This document shows, piece by piece, positions 7,297-13,752 of a stretch of 13,752 nucleotides of DNA. Positions within the stretch are counted from its first letter, which is position 1; every line of letters starts with the position of its first letter. A model generated the notes under the pieces. It was not told the origin of the DNA. It searched no databases and saw only the letters and a program-made list of their open reading frames with translations. Source of the stretch: Thermoflexales bacterium (GTDB lineage Bacteria > Chloroflexota > Anaerolineae > Fen-1058); assembly GCA_017999195.1 (NCBI GenBank), contig JAGOBP010000042.1:1-13752 (forward strand), in the 5' to 3' direction. The position numbers were made by a program, and so were the translations under genes.

Positions 7297-7938
7297 ATGG
7301 ACAGTCAGTTACAGCCTATTTACTCCGGCATCATCGACGGTGAAATGTCCGCCGTGGGCGAACACGTGCAACTTGCTTTGGACGCGGGCCTTGGGCCTGA
7401 GGCCATTCTTCAAGAGGGTCTGGTGCCCGCCATGAATGAAGTGGGGCGGCTCTTTGAAGAGGGCGAATATTTTGTGCCTGAAATGCTGCTCGCGGCGCGC
7501 GCCATGCAGACCGGCCTCGCCATTCTGAAGCCGCATCTGGCCAAGACCAATCATCAAGCCGCGGGCCGCATCGTGCTGGGCACGGTGCAGGGTGACTTGC
7601 ACGACATCGGCAAAAATCTGGTCGCGATGATGTTGGAGGGCGCAGGCTTTGAGATCATCGATCTGGGGACGGATGTGCCACCCGATCGGTTTGTGGCGGC
7701 CGTTCGCGCGCATCAACCGCACCTGATCGGCATGTCGGCCTTGCTCACGACGACCATGCCGTCGATGAAACTTACACTTGAGGCGTTGACGGCGGCGGGT
7801 CTGCGCGATCAGGTCAAAGTGATCATCGGCGGCGCGCCCGTGACTGACACCTACGCGGGCGACATCGGGGCGGACGGCTTTGCGAATGATGCCAGTCGGG
7901 CCGTGCGACTTGCGTTGTCATTGATTGCGGCGCATTAG
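7297..7938 (+). CDS. Corrinoid (cobalamin-binding) methyl-carrier protein, MtaC/MtbC/MtvC type
   Basis: A 213-aa cytosolic protein that carries the methyl group on a corrinoid cobalt between two methyltransferases. An N-terminal four-helix cap (B12-binding-2, about 1-85) contains GLVPAMNEVGRLFEEGEYFVPEML. The Rossmann-like B12 domain follows. The cobalt-binding motif is DLHDIG (Asp100-x-His102-x-x-Gly105, His102 being the lower ligand), then SALLTT (Ser147, Leu149) and IGGAPV (Gly178-Gly179). Length and order match the stand-alone carriers of methanol, methylamine and O-demethylase systems. The start is the ATG at 7297, with AAGGAG at 7285-7290, six bases upstream; longer in-frame starts lie inside lacI. 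It is followed after 10 bases by the methyltransferase gene. Corrinoid carriers need a reductive activator (RamA/RACo); none is visible in the window. Confidence 0.96.
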   Translation: MDSQLQPIYSGIIDGEMSAVGEHVQLALDAGLGPEAILQEGLVPAMNEVGRLFEEGEYFVPEMLLAARAMQTGLAILKPHLAKTNHQAAGRIVLGTVQGDLHDIGKNLVAMMLEGAGFEIIDLGTDVPPDRFVAAVRAHQPHLIGMSALLTTTMPSMKLTLEALTAAGLRDQVKVIIGGAPVTDTYAGDIGADGFANDASRAVRLALSLIAAH

Positions 7939-7948
7939 GGCGATCATC

Positions 7949-8992
7949 ATGAAAAACGAGATGACGTCCGTTGAACGTGTGCGCGCCGCGATTGAACTGC
8001 GCACCCCCGATCGAGTCCCGGTTGATCTGCACAATTTTCAGCCTGCGGCTTACGTCACCGGTTTGCCCATGAGTCAGGTCTTCAAAGACGGCGAATTGTT
8101 GGCACAAGCGATGTTGACGGCATGGCGCGAATTTGGGCACGACATGATTTTGCTGGAGAATGGCACGGCCTGCAATGCGCAGGCTTGCGGCGCAGTGGTG
8201 ACCTATCGTGATGATGGCGCGCCCGTCGCCGATCAGCCTTTGCTCACGAAACTGGAAGACGTGGCGAACCTGGCCGTGCCTGATCCGTACACGACGTTTC
8301 CGATGTGCGAGATTTTGAAAGCCACGCGGATTCTCTCGAAAGAACTGGGCGATCAAGCGTGGATTTGTGCGCGGGCCGATCAAGGCCCGATGGATCTGGC
8401 GGCGCAACTGCGCGGCTTGAATGAATTTATGGTCGATGTGGCGCTGGGGCAGCAGGCCGAGTTGATCCATCAATTGCTGGATTATGCGCGGCGCGTGGCT
8501 ACGCGTTACGCGTATGCGCTGATCGAATGCGGTGGTCATTCCACCTCGATCGGCGAGCCGGTGGGCGGGCCGGATTTGATCTCGCCCAAGCACTATCGGC
8601 GTTATCCGCTGGCGCATGAGCAGAAGATGGTTGAAGAGTTGAAGGCACACAACATCATCTTGCACGTGCATATCTGTGGCAACACCGTACCGATTCTGGC
8701 GGACTTCATCAGCACCGGCGCGCCCGTGCTGGAAGTCGATCACAAGACCAATCCGCAGAAGATCAAGGATGCGGCACGACACAAGACCTGCCTGCTCGGC
8801 AACATCGATACGCTCGTCATGGCGACCGGCACAGTGGGCGAAGTGGACGATGCCTGCCGCGAACTGATCGAGGTGTGGAAACCGGACAGCGGCTTCATTC
8901 TGGGGCCGGGCTGTGCGCTCGGCGCGACCACGCCCGCCGAGAATATTCACGCACTGGTTGAATCTGCCAAGAAATACGGCGTTTACTCATAG
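7949..8992 (+). CDS. URO-D-family corrinoid methyltransferase, MtaA/MtbA-like (probable methyltransferase II)
   Basis: A 347-aa protein of the URO-D superfamily carrying the full zinc-ligand set of methylcobamide:coenzyme M methyltransferases: His241-x-Cys243 in HVHICGN, and Cys322 in LGPGCALGATTPAENIHAL. These match in spacing the His, Cys, Cys ligands known for MtaA/MtbA. Other family marks are VERVRAAIELRTPDRVPVD (start of barrel) and LLGNIDTLVMATGTVGEV. It would move the methyl group from the corrinoid carrier (encoded just upstream) to a thiol or other acceptor; in a bacterium the acceptor could be tetrahydrofolate or a thiol rather than CoM, which the sequence does not settle. The start ATG at 7949 is 10 bases after the preceding stop, with only a weak GGGCG ribosome site; the ATG at 7961 is an alternative. 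It is part of the lacI operon. Confidence 0.92.
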   Translation: MKNEMTSVERVRAAIELRTPDRVPVDLHNFQPAAYVTGLPMSQVFKDGELLAQAMLTAWREFGHDMILLENGTACNAQACGAVVTYRDDGAPVADQPLLTKLEDVANLAVPDPYTTFPMCEILKATRILSKELGDQAWICARADQGPMDLAAQLRGLNEFMVDVALGQQAELIHQLLDYARRVATRYAYALIECGGHSTSIGEPVGGPDLISPKHYRRYPLAHEQKMVEELKAHNIILHVHICGNTVPILADFISTGAPVLEVDHKTNPQKIKDAARHKTCLLGNIDTLVMATGTVGEVDDACRELIEVWKPDSGFILGPGCALGATTPAENIHALVESAKKYGVYS

Positions 8993-9015
8993 TTGACCTT
9001 TCAAGGAGACCCATC

Positions 9016-10197
9016 ATGGCTTGGACCACCGAACCCCTGAGTGCTGCGGAACGCGCCGATTTTCAACGGCTTTTTGATCAACGTCTGGCGAAGGTTGAAG
9101 CCAAGACCGCCGATGTCTTTGCCTTCAAGCCGGTCAAACAACCGCCGTTCATGGTCAACAGCGCGTTGTATTGGATTTTCGGCCTTGATACGGAGACGCT
9201 GCCAGAAACGTATTGCGAAGACCCCGCCGTCATGACGACGTTTCAAGAGCGGACGTATTACGATCAGGTCAAGGAAATCGACGATGACTTTGTGCCGTAC
9301 TTGATGCCGTGGTTTGGCACGATCGTGGCCGCCTCGGCCTTCGGCTGCAAGATCGAGTTTCCATATAAGCAAGACCCGGCCGCCAATCCGCGCTTTTATC
9401 CGGTTCAGACTGCCGACGACATCAAGCACCTGCAAATTCCCGATCCCGAAAAAGACGGCCTCATGCCGAAAGTGCTGGATTTCCTGCGGTATATGAAGCA
9501 GAACAGTTTCCTGCCGGTCGGCATCACCGACTTTCAAGGGCCGTTGACCACGGCGAATCAGTTGATGGGCTACGATAAATTGATCTACTTGATGCACGAT
9601 TCGCCCAGCCTCGCGCATGAGTTGATGGATAAAGTCACCGAGGGGCTGATTCGCTGGGTGAAGAAACAAAAGGAAGTCATCGGCGAAGCGTGGAACGAGT
9701 GCATTTCCGATCAGCAGGTGTATACCGGCAAGCACGCGGGCGTGTGGTTCTCCGATGATGATGCCGTGTTGATCTCGGCCAAGATGTACAAAGAGTTTGT
9801 CGTGCCGTATAACTCTCGCATTTTGGAAACGTTCGGTGGCGGCTGCGTGCACTATTGCGGCAACGCCACGCATCACGCCGATAATTTCTTGAATACCAGA
9901 GGCTTGCTCGCGCTGAACATTTACAACCTGTACAACATTCCGTCGTTTGCCAAACTCAAAGCGAAGGTCGAAGGCCGCATCGTGCTGTTTGCCTGCGACT
10001 TCACGCCGATCGAGTACCAAACCTACTTCGACGAGCTGTTGTCCAGCGTTAACCCGAGCGGCATGACCATCTGCTCGCAGTATTCGCCCGTTGTAGGTCT
10101 GCTTCAAGGCGGCAAATACGTCGCCACTCGCCGCGATTTGAAGTCAGGGCGAGCGGACGTGTACAATTATCTGACCGAAAAACTGAATCGCGTTTAG
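9016..10197 (+). CDS. URO-D-family corrinoid methyltransferase, divergent (probable substrate-specific methyltransferase I)
   Basis: A 393-aa protein, longer than its neighbour, with an extra N-terminal segment (about 1-75, rich in aromatics). The URO-D-type barrel has VGITDFQGPLTTANQLMG, FSDDDAVLISAKMYKEFVVPYNSRIL and the zinc-type motif HYCGN (His279-x-Cys281); a third possible ligand is Cys353 in MTICSQYSPVVG. Being distinct from the MtaA-like neighbour, it is the best candidate for the enzyme that strips the methyl group from the substrate onto the corrinoid protein, as in known URO-D-type systems (CmuA, some O-demethylases). The role is inferred from context; the family is seen directly. 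The start is supported by AAGGAG at 9003-9008, 7 bases upstream. The gene lies 23 bases after the previous one and ends the operon before a hairpin. The substrate is unknown. Confidence 0.9.
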   Translation: MAWTTEPLSAAERADFQRLFDQRLAKVEAKTADVFAFKPVKQPPFMVNSALYWIFGLDTETLPETYCEDPAVMTTFQERTYYDQVKEIDDDFVPYLMPWFGTIVAASAFGCKIEFPYKQDPAANPRFYPVQTADDIKHLQIPDPEKDGLMPKVLDFLRYMKQNSFLPVGITDFQGPLTTANQLMGYDKLIYLMHDSPSLAHELMDKVTEGLIRWVKKQKEVIGEAWNECISDQQVYTGKHAGVWFSDDDAVLISAKMYKEFVVPYNSRILETFGGGCVHYCGNATHHADNFLNTRGLLALNIYNLYNIPSFAKLKAKVEGRIVLFACDFTPIEYQTYFDELLSSVNPSGMTICSQYSPVVGLLQGGKYVATRRDLKSGRADVYNYLTEKLNRV

Positions 10198-10218
10198 TGT
10201 GTCACTGCTGAACCTACT

Positions 10219-10244
10219 GACCGACTGCGCTTGCGCGGTCGGTC
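10219..10244 (+). terminator. Probable terminator hairpin of the corrinoid operon
   Basis: GACCGAC (10219-10225) pairs with GTCGGTC (10238-10244). The stem continues inward through a T-G wobble and GCG/CGC to a CTTG tetraloop, about 11 pairs. It begins 21 bases after the last methyltransferase stop. The following bases (GCGTATTATG) are not a strong T-tract, so efficiency is uncertain. Confidence 0.55.
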
Positions 10245-10261
10245 GCGTATTATGTGTCTCA

Positions 10262-10281
10262 AAACACGACTAAACGTGTTT
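10262..10281. repeat. Inverted repeat AAACACG/CGTGTTT
   Basis: Perfect 7-bp arms (10262-10268, 10275-10281) with a 6-base spacer. It shares its right arm with the next palindrome, so the two structures are mutually exclusive as hairpins. It could be overlapping regulator sites. Confidence 0.4.
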
Positions 10282-10291
10282 CAACACGTTT
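10272..10291. promoter_or_regulatory. Palindrome, candidate operator upstream of the hybrid kinase
   Basis: AAACGTGTT (10272-10280) and AACACGTTT (10283-10291), perfect 9-bp arms around a TC centre. Size and symmetry resemble a LacI-type operator but the sequence differs from the lacI operators at 6184 and 6217, so a different regulator is implied. Confidence 0.5.
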
Positions 10292-10300
10292 TCGCTGTCA

Positions 10301-10349
10301 ACCATCGAACACTTGCGCCAGCACGCGAGTGCGGTGTTCATTCGATGGT
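10301..10349. repeat. Long-range inverted repeat ACCATCGAA/TTCGATGGT
   Basis: Perfect 9-bp arms (10301-10309 and 10341-10349) separated by 31 bases, which themselves contain GCAC/GTGC. The right arm overlaps the left arm of the next repeat, so the half-site TTCGAT/ATCGAA occurs three times in this gap. Confidence 0.45.
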
Positions 10350-10368
10350 ACTCTCGCTATCGAATGAA
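10337..10368. promoter_or_regulatory. Inverted repeat just before the hybrid kinase gene, candidate operator
   Basis: Perfect 10-bp arms TTCATTCGAT (10337-10346) and ATCGAATGAA (10359-10368) with a 12-base spacer. A possible -10 box TACAAT follows at 10375-10380, so the repeat would occupy the -35 region. A protein bound here could activate or block transcription of the kinase gene. Confidence 0.5.
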
Positions 10369-10374
10369 TAATGC

Positions 10375-10380
10375 TACAAT
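10375..10380 (+). promoter_or_regulatory. Candidate -10 box of the hybrid kinase gene
   Basis: TACAAT (5/6 match), 25 bases before the GTG start. The -35 position holds TCTCGC, which is not a match, consistent with a promoter that needs an activator; it could also be chance. Confidence 0.35.
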
Positions 10381-10405
10381 CCCCTCACTCGAAAGGGATT
10401 GCTAC

Positions 10406-13400
10406 GTGATCGAGAAACTCAGCCGCTCCTCCAACCACCGTCCCACGCTGGCCTTCTTCACGCACGGCGCGAATGATCCGTGCAGTCATTTCGTCTGGGC
10501 TGGCGCGGCCAGCGCCGCCGCCGAGCACGATGTGAATCTGGTCTGTTTCCCCGGCAAACCCCTGCGCTCGCCGCACGGCTTCGAAGCGCAAGCCAACATC
10601 CTGTACGACCTGGTCGATCCTGACGCCTTCGATGCGCTGGTGATCTGGCTGGCCGGGCTGACGCTGCAAGTCGATTTGGCGGAAGTGCAAGTCTTTTGCG
10701 AACGTTATCGCCCGCTGCCAATCGTGACGGCGGGCGTGCGTTTGCCCGGTTTCCCCGGCGTTACCGTGGACAACTATCACGGCATGCGCGATGTGGTCAC
10801 GCACCTGATCGAGACGCATGGCCGATCGCGCGTGGCGTTTATTCGCGGGCCGGAGTTCCATCAAGAAGCCGATGATCGTTATCGCGCCTATCGTGATGCG
10901 CTGCTCGAACACGGTTTGCCCTTCGATCCGAGCCTCGTGGTGCAGGGTGACTTCAAGGAAAGTTGCGGTCCGCTGGCCGTGCGCGACCTGCTCGATCGAC
11001 GCCGCGTGCAATTTGATTCGCTGGTCGCGGCCAGTGACAACATGGCCATCGGCGCGATGAAGGCGCTGCAAGCGCGCGGCGTGCGTATCCCCGACGACAT
11101 CGTGATGGCGGGCGTGAATGATGAAGCCCAGAGCCACATCGTGACGCCGCCGCTGACCACCAGCCCGCTGCATTTCTTCGAGCAGGGCCGCACGGCGATT
11201 GCGTTGGCCTTGGATTTGCTGGCAGGCCGCACGGTCCCTGATCAGGTGGTGCTGCCCACACAACTGTTGATTCGCCAATCGTGCGGGTGTCCCGCGCCGA
11301 TCGTGATGCAGGCGGTTGCCGAAGTTGCACCGGCCTCGGACATCTCATTTGAAGCGGTCTTCGCTGATCAACGCGCTGCTTTACAAGCCGATTTATTGCC
11401 TTCGTTCAGTGAACCCCATCAAGTGCGAGCAATGGCGTGGCTTGAACAATTGCTCGATGCTTTTGTGCTGGATGTGCGCGATGGTTCATCAACGACGTTT
11501 CTGCCCACGCTGACGGAAGTCATTCGGCAAAGCACGGCACTGGGTGAAAGTGTCTCGACGTGGCACGAGGTAATCTCGATGGTGCGGCGGCACGCGCTGG
11601 CGTGCCTTGATGTGAATAGCGTACCTCGCGCCGAGAATTTGTGGCAGCAAGCGCGCGTACTGATCGGTGAGACGTCGCAGCGCGCGCAGGCGTATCTGGC
11701 GTGGCAGGCCGATCAACAGGCGCGCACGCTGGGCGAGATTACGCAGACCCTCAACGCCACATTGGATGTGGCCGAACTCGCCGAGGTGTTGGTCTCGTCT
11801 TTGCCGCGCCTCAATATTCCGCGTTTTGCGTTGGCCTTGTACGAAGACGCGACCGCTCCGACGGATTGGTCGAACTTAATCGCGGCTGGCGATGAAGCGG
11901 GCCGGCTCGATCGGGTTGGCGACGTGCGGCGTTTCCCTTCGCGCCAACTTGCGCCGCCGGGCTGGCTGCCGCGCGATCGACGCTACAGTCTCGTCGTCGA
12001 GCCGCTGTACTTCCGCGAAGATCAATTGGGTTATATGTTGTTCGAGGCCGACCCCGATCGCGAAGAGGTGTATGAAATTCTCGCCGGGCAAATCGGCAGC
12101 ACGCTCAAACGCGCGCGGTTGGTCGAGCACAACATCGAACTGTATAACGAGGCGGTGCAAGCGCGACAGGTCGCCGAGGAAGGCCGACGTTTGGCCGAAG
12201 AAGCCGACTCGTTGAAGAGCCGTTTCCTCGCGACGGTCAGCCATGAATTACGCACGCCCCTGACGTTGATCGTGGGCACAATCGAATTGATGCTGCGTGA
12301 AGAAACACCTGCGCGTGCCGCGCTCCCGACCTCGTATCTGCGCGACCTCAAGAGCATTCGCGCCAGCGCGCAGCACCTGGCCCGCCTCATCGGCGACGTG
12401 CTCGATCTGGCGAGCAGTCAGGCCGGTGAATTGCGCCTGACGCGCGAACCGCTGGACATCGGCGAGACGCTGCGCGAAGCCGTGTGGCTGGGCGAATTGA
12501 TGGCGCGCGAGAAAGGGCTGACGTGGCGCGCCGATGTGCCCGATGATCTGCCAGCGGTGTGGGGCGATCGGACGCGGTTGAAGCAAGTGGTGTTGAACCT
12601 CATCAGTAATGCCACTAAATTTACGGAGCAGGGCGGCGTGGCGCTGGGCGCATCGGTCGCGGACGGGCAGGTCACCATCACCGTCAGCGACACGGGCATG
12701 GGCATTTCGCCCGAAGAGCAAGAGGCCATCTTCGACGAGTTCCATCAATCGGAGCGCACCACGCAGCGCGGCTACGGCGGCATTGGGCTGGGGCTGGCCG
12801 TGACACGCCGCCTGATCGAATTGCACGGCGGGCACATCGGCGTGCGATCGAGCGGCGAAGAAGGCGCGGGTTCGACGTTCTTCTTCACGCTACCGGTGTT
12901 GGCGGGGGACGCCACTCCGATCGCGGCGCGGCACGATCGGGCGCGGGTGGTGCTGTTGGTGGTCGATCAAACGGGTGAGGGTGATCTATTGCGCGATCAC
13001 TTAGCGCGGCGCGGCTTTGAGATCGAAGAATGGGCGCTGCGTCAACAACCCGATTGGCTGTCTGCCATCCTCGCGGCCCCGCCCGGCGCGATCGTGCTGA
13101 ATTTACCGCCCGATGACGAGCGCGGCTGGGAATTGATTCGGCGCTTGAAGCAAGACGCGGCGACGCAAGATGTGCCCGTGATGTACTACGCCTTGTCCGC
13201 AGTCGAGGCCGCCGGTTCGCTGCTGGAAATCGATTATCTGACCAAGCCCGTCGGCCGCGCCGATTTGATCCGTGCGTTGGAGCGGCAGGGTATCGCCGCC
13301 GCGAAACCCGGCTGCACCATTCTGGTCGTCGATGATGAGCCGGGCATTCTGGACATGCACGTGCGCATGGTGCAATCGCAAGTGCCGCACTGCGAAGTGC

Positions 13401-13752
13401 TGACGGCCATCCACGGGCGGCAGGCGCTGGCGATCATGGAGACGGTGCGGCCCGATCTGGTGCTGCTGGATCTGATGATGCCGGACGTGAACGGCTTCGA
13501 GGTGCTGGCCGTGATGCGCGCGCGCGAATTGACGCGCGATGTGCCCGTGATTGTGTTGACGGCGCAGATTCTGACGATGGACGATATGGCGCGTTTGCAG
13601 CAAGGTGTGGCGGCGGTGCTGGAAAAAGGGCTGTTCAGCGCGGCCGAGGTGCTGGCGCAAGTCGAGGCGACGCTGGCGCGCAGCAAGCACTTTGGCACGG
13701 AGACGCAGCGCACCGTGCGGCAGGCGATGGCCTATGTGCATGCGCATTACGC
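10406..13752 (+). CDS. Hybrid one-protein two-component regulator: LacI-like sensor, GAF-like, histidine kinase, two receivers, apparent AraC domain (C-terminus cut)
   Basis: Open frame of 1115 codons running off the right edge. Residues about 11-295 are a LacI/periplasmic-binding-protein-like sugar sensor (VTVDNYHGMRDVVTHL, VAASDNMAIGAMKAL, GVNDEAQSH, ending in RQSCGC) but without HTH, signal peptide or membrane helix, so it is cytosolic. A helical linker follows, then a GAF-like region (about 441-568), a coiled coil (572-608) and HisKA with phospho-His613 in SHELRTPL. The HATPase has N735 in NLISNATKF, DTGMG at 762-766 and GGIGLGLA near 791-798. Receiver 1 (about 849-960) is degenerate, with Asn899 at the phospho-site. 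Receiver 2 (from about 971) is intact, with DDE, Asp1022 in LLDLMMPD, LTA and Lys. The last residues, TVRQAMAYVHAHY, look like the start of an AraC-type HTH. The GTG start is backed by AAAGGGA at 10392-10398; an ATG at 10364 is in frame but has no ribosome site. Confidence 0.92.
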   Translation, partial: MIEKLSRSSNHRPTLAFFTHGANDPCSHFVWAGAASAAAEHDVNLVCFPGKPLRSPHGFEAQANILYDLVDPDAFDALVIWLAGLTLQVDLAEVQVFCERYRPLPIVTAGVRLPGFPGVTVDNYHGMRDVVTHLIETHGRSRVAFIRGPEFHQEADDRYRAYRDALLEHGLPFDPSLVVQGDFKESCGPLAVRDLLDRRRVQFDSLVAASDNMAIGAMKALQARGVRIPDDIVMAGVNDEAQSHIVTPPLTTSPLHFFEQGRTAIALALDLLAGRTVPDQVVLPTQLLIRQSCGCPAPIVMQAVAEVAPASDISFEAVFADQRAALQADLLPSFSEPHQVRAMAWLEQLLDAFVLDVRDGSSTTFLPTLTEVIRQSTALGESVSTWHEVISMVRRHALACLDVNSVPRAENLWQQARVLIGETSQRAQAYLAWQADQQARTLGEITQTLNATLDVAELAEVLVSSLPRLNIPRFALALYEDATAPTDWSNLIAAGDEAGRLDRVGDVRRFPSRQLAPPGWLPRDRRYSLVVEPLYFREDQLGYMLFEADPDREEVYEILAGQIGSTLKRARLVEHNIELYNEAVQARQVAEEGRRLAEEADSLKSRFLATVSHELRTPLTLIVGTIELMLREETPARAALPTSYLRDLKSIRASAQHLARLIGDVLDLASSQAGELRLTREPLDIGETLREAVWLGELMAREKGLTWRADVPDDLPAVWGDRTRLKQVVLNLISNATKFTEQGGVALGASVADGQVTITVSDTGMGISPEEQEAIFDEFHQSERTTQRGYGGIGLGLAVTRRLIELHGGHIGVRSSGEEGAGSTFFFTLPVLAGDATPIAARHDRARVVLLVVDQTGEGDLLRDHLARRGFEIEEWALRQQPDWLSAILAAPPGAIVLNLPPDDERGWELIRRLKQDAATQDVPVMYYALSAVEAAGSLLEIDYLTKPVGRADLIRALERQGIAAAKPGCTILVVDDEPGILDMHVRMVQSQVPHCEVLTAIHGRQALAIMETVRPDLVLLDLMMPDVNGFEVLAVMRARELTRDVPVIVLTAQILTMDDMARLQQGVAAVLEKGLFSAAEVLAQVEATLARSKHFGTETQRTVRQAMAYVHAHY

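Noticed and set aside
7823..10107. Two long minus-strand open frames (7823-8950 and 9001-10107)
   Set aside because: Both are exact antisense shadows of the two URO-D-family methyltransferase genes, which have good ribosome sites and conserved Zn motifs.
10364..10405. Hybrid kinase start at ATG 10364
   Set aside because: No ribosome site precedes it and it would start inside an inverted repeat. The GTG at 10406 has AAAGGGA at a good distance. It is not fully excluded.
10385..11278. Minus-strand open frame of 297 codons
   Set aside because: Antisense to the LacI-like sensor of the hybrid kinase; no family features.
1..13752. tRNA or rRNA genes, CRISPR array, insertion sequence, B12 riboswitch
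   Set aside because: No regularly spaced repeats, transposase-like frames, terminal repeats or tRNA-like cloverleafs were seen. No B12-box-like leader was recognised before the corrinoid operon, though a covariance-model search was not possible.

Overview
The window looks like a piece of a GC-rich environmental bacterial genome. My best guess is a Chloroflexota (Anaerolineae-like) chromosome, from the mix of URO-D-family corrinoid methyltransferases, LacI-type sugar sensors and a very long cytosolic hybrid histidine kinase. That guess is inference; nothing here fixes the taxonomy. The hexamer CGATCG is strongly over-represented throughout (about 35 copies counted by eye).

Left part (1-3675): a two-gene ABC export/lipoprotein-type transporter reads leftwards. 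It consists of a MacB/LolD-like ATPase and a large two-module FtsX permease cut by the window edge, with start and stop codons overlapping by 8 bases. A TetR/AcrR-family regulator is divergent from it. The 171-base gap between them has a near-consensus promoter for the transporter (TTGACA-17-TATAAG) whose -10 box sits between the arms of an inverted repeat, a textbook arrangement for TetR-type repression.

Middle part (3676-10197): about 300 bases without a gene, then a URO-D-family protein overlapping a galactokinase-family kinase. Next comes a LacI-family regulator preceded by two identical perfect 14-bp palindromes that bracket its promoter. Directly behind lacI, apparently in the same operon, are a corrinoid (B12-binding) protein, a URO-D-family methyltransferase with complete Zn ligands resembling methylcobamide:CoM methyltransferases MtaA/MtbA, and a second, more divergent URO-D-family methyltransferase with an HxC motif. 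Together these are the three usual parts of a corrinoid demethylation system: substrate methyltransferase, corrinoid carrier and second methyltransferase. The sugar-type regulators and the sugar kinase suggest, as a hypothesis, that the methyl donor is an O-methylated sugar or glycoside.

Right part (10198-13752): a 208-base gap with a probable terminator and several nested inverted repeats, then a giant open-ended gene. It encodes a cytosolic LacI-like sugar-binding sensor, a GAF-like region, a histidine kinase, a degenerate receiver, an intact receiver and the beginning of an apparent AraC-type DNA-binding domain. This is a one-protein two-component regulator that may read the same sugar as the LacI repressor. 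No RNA gene, CRISPR array, insertion sequence or attachment site was seen.
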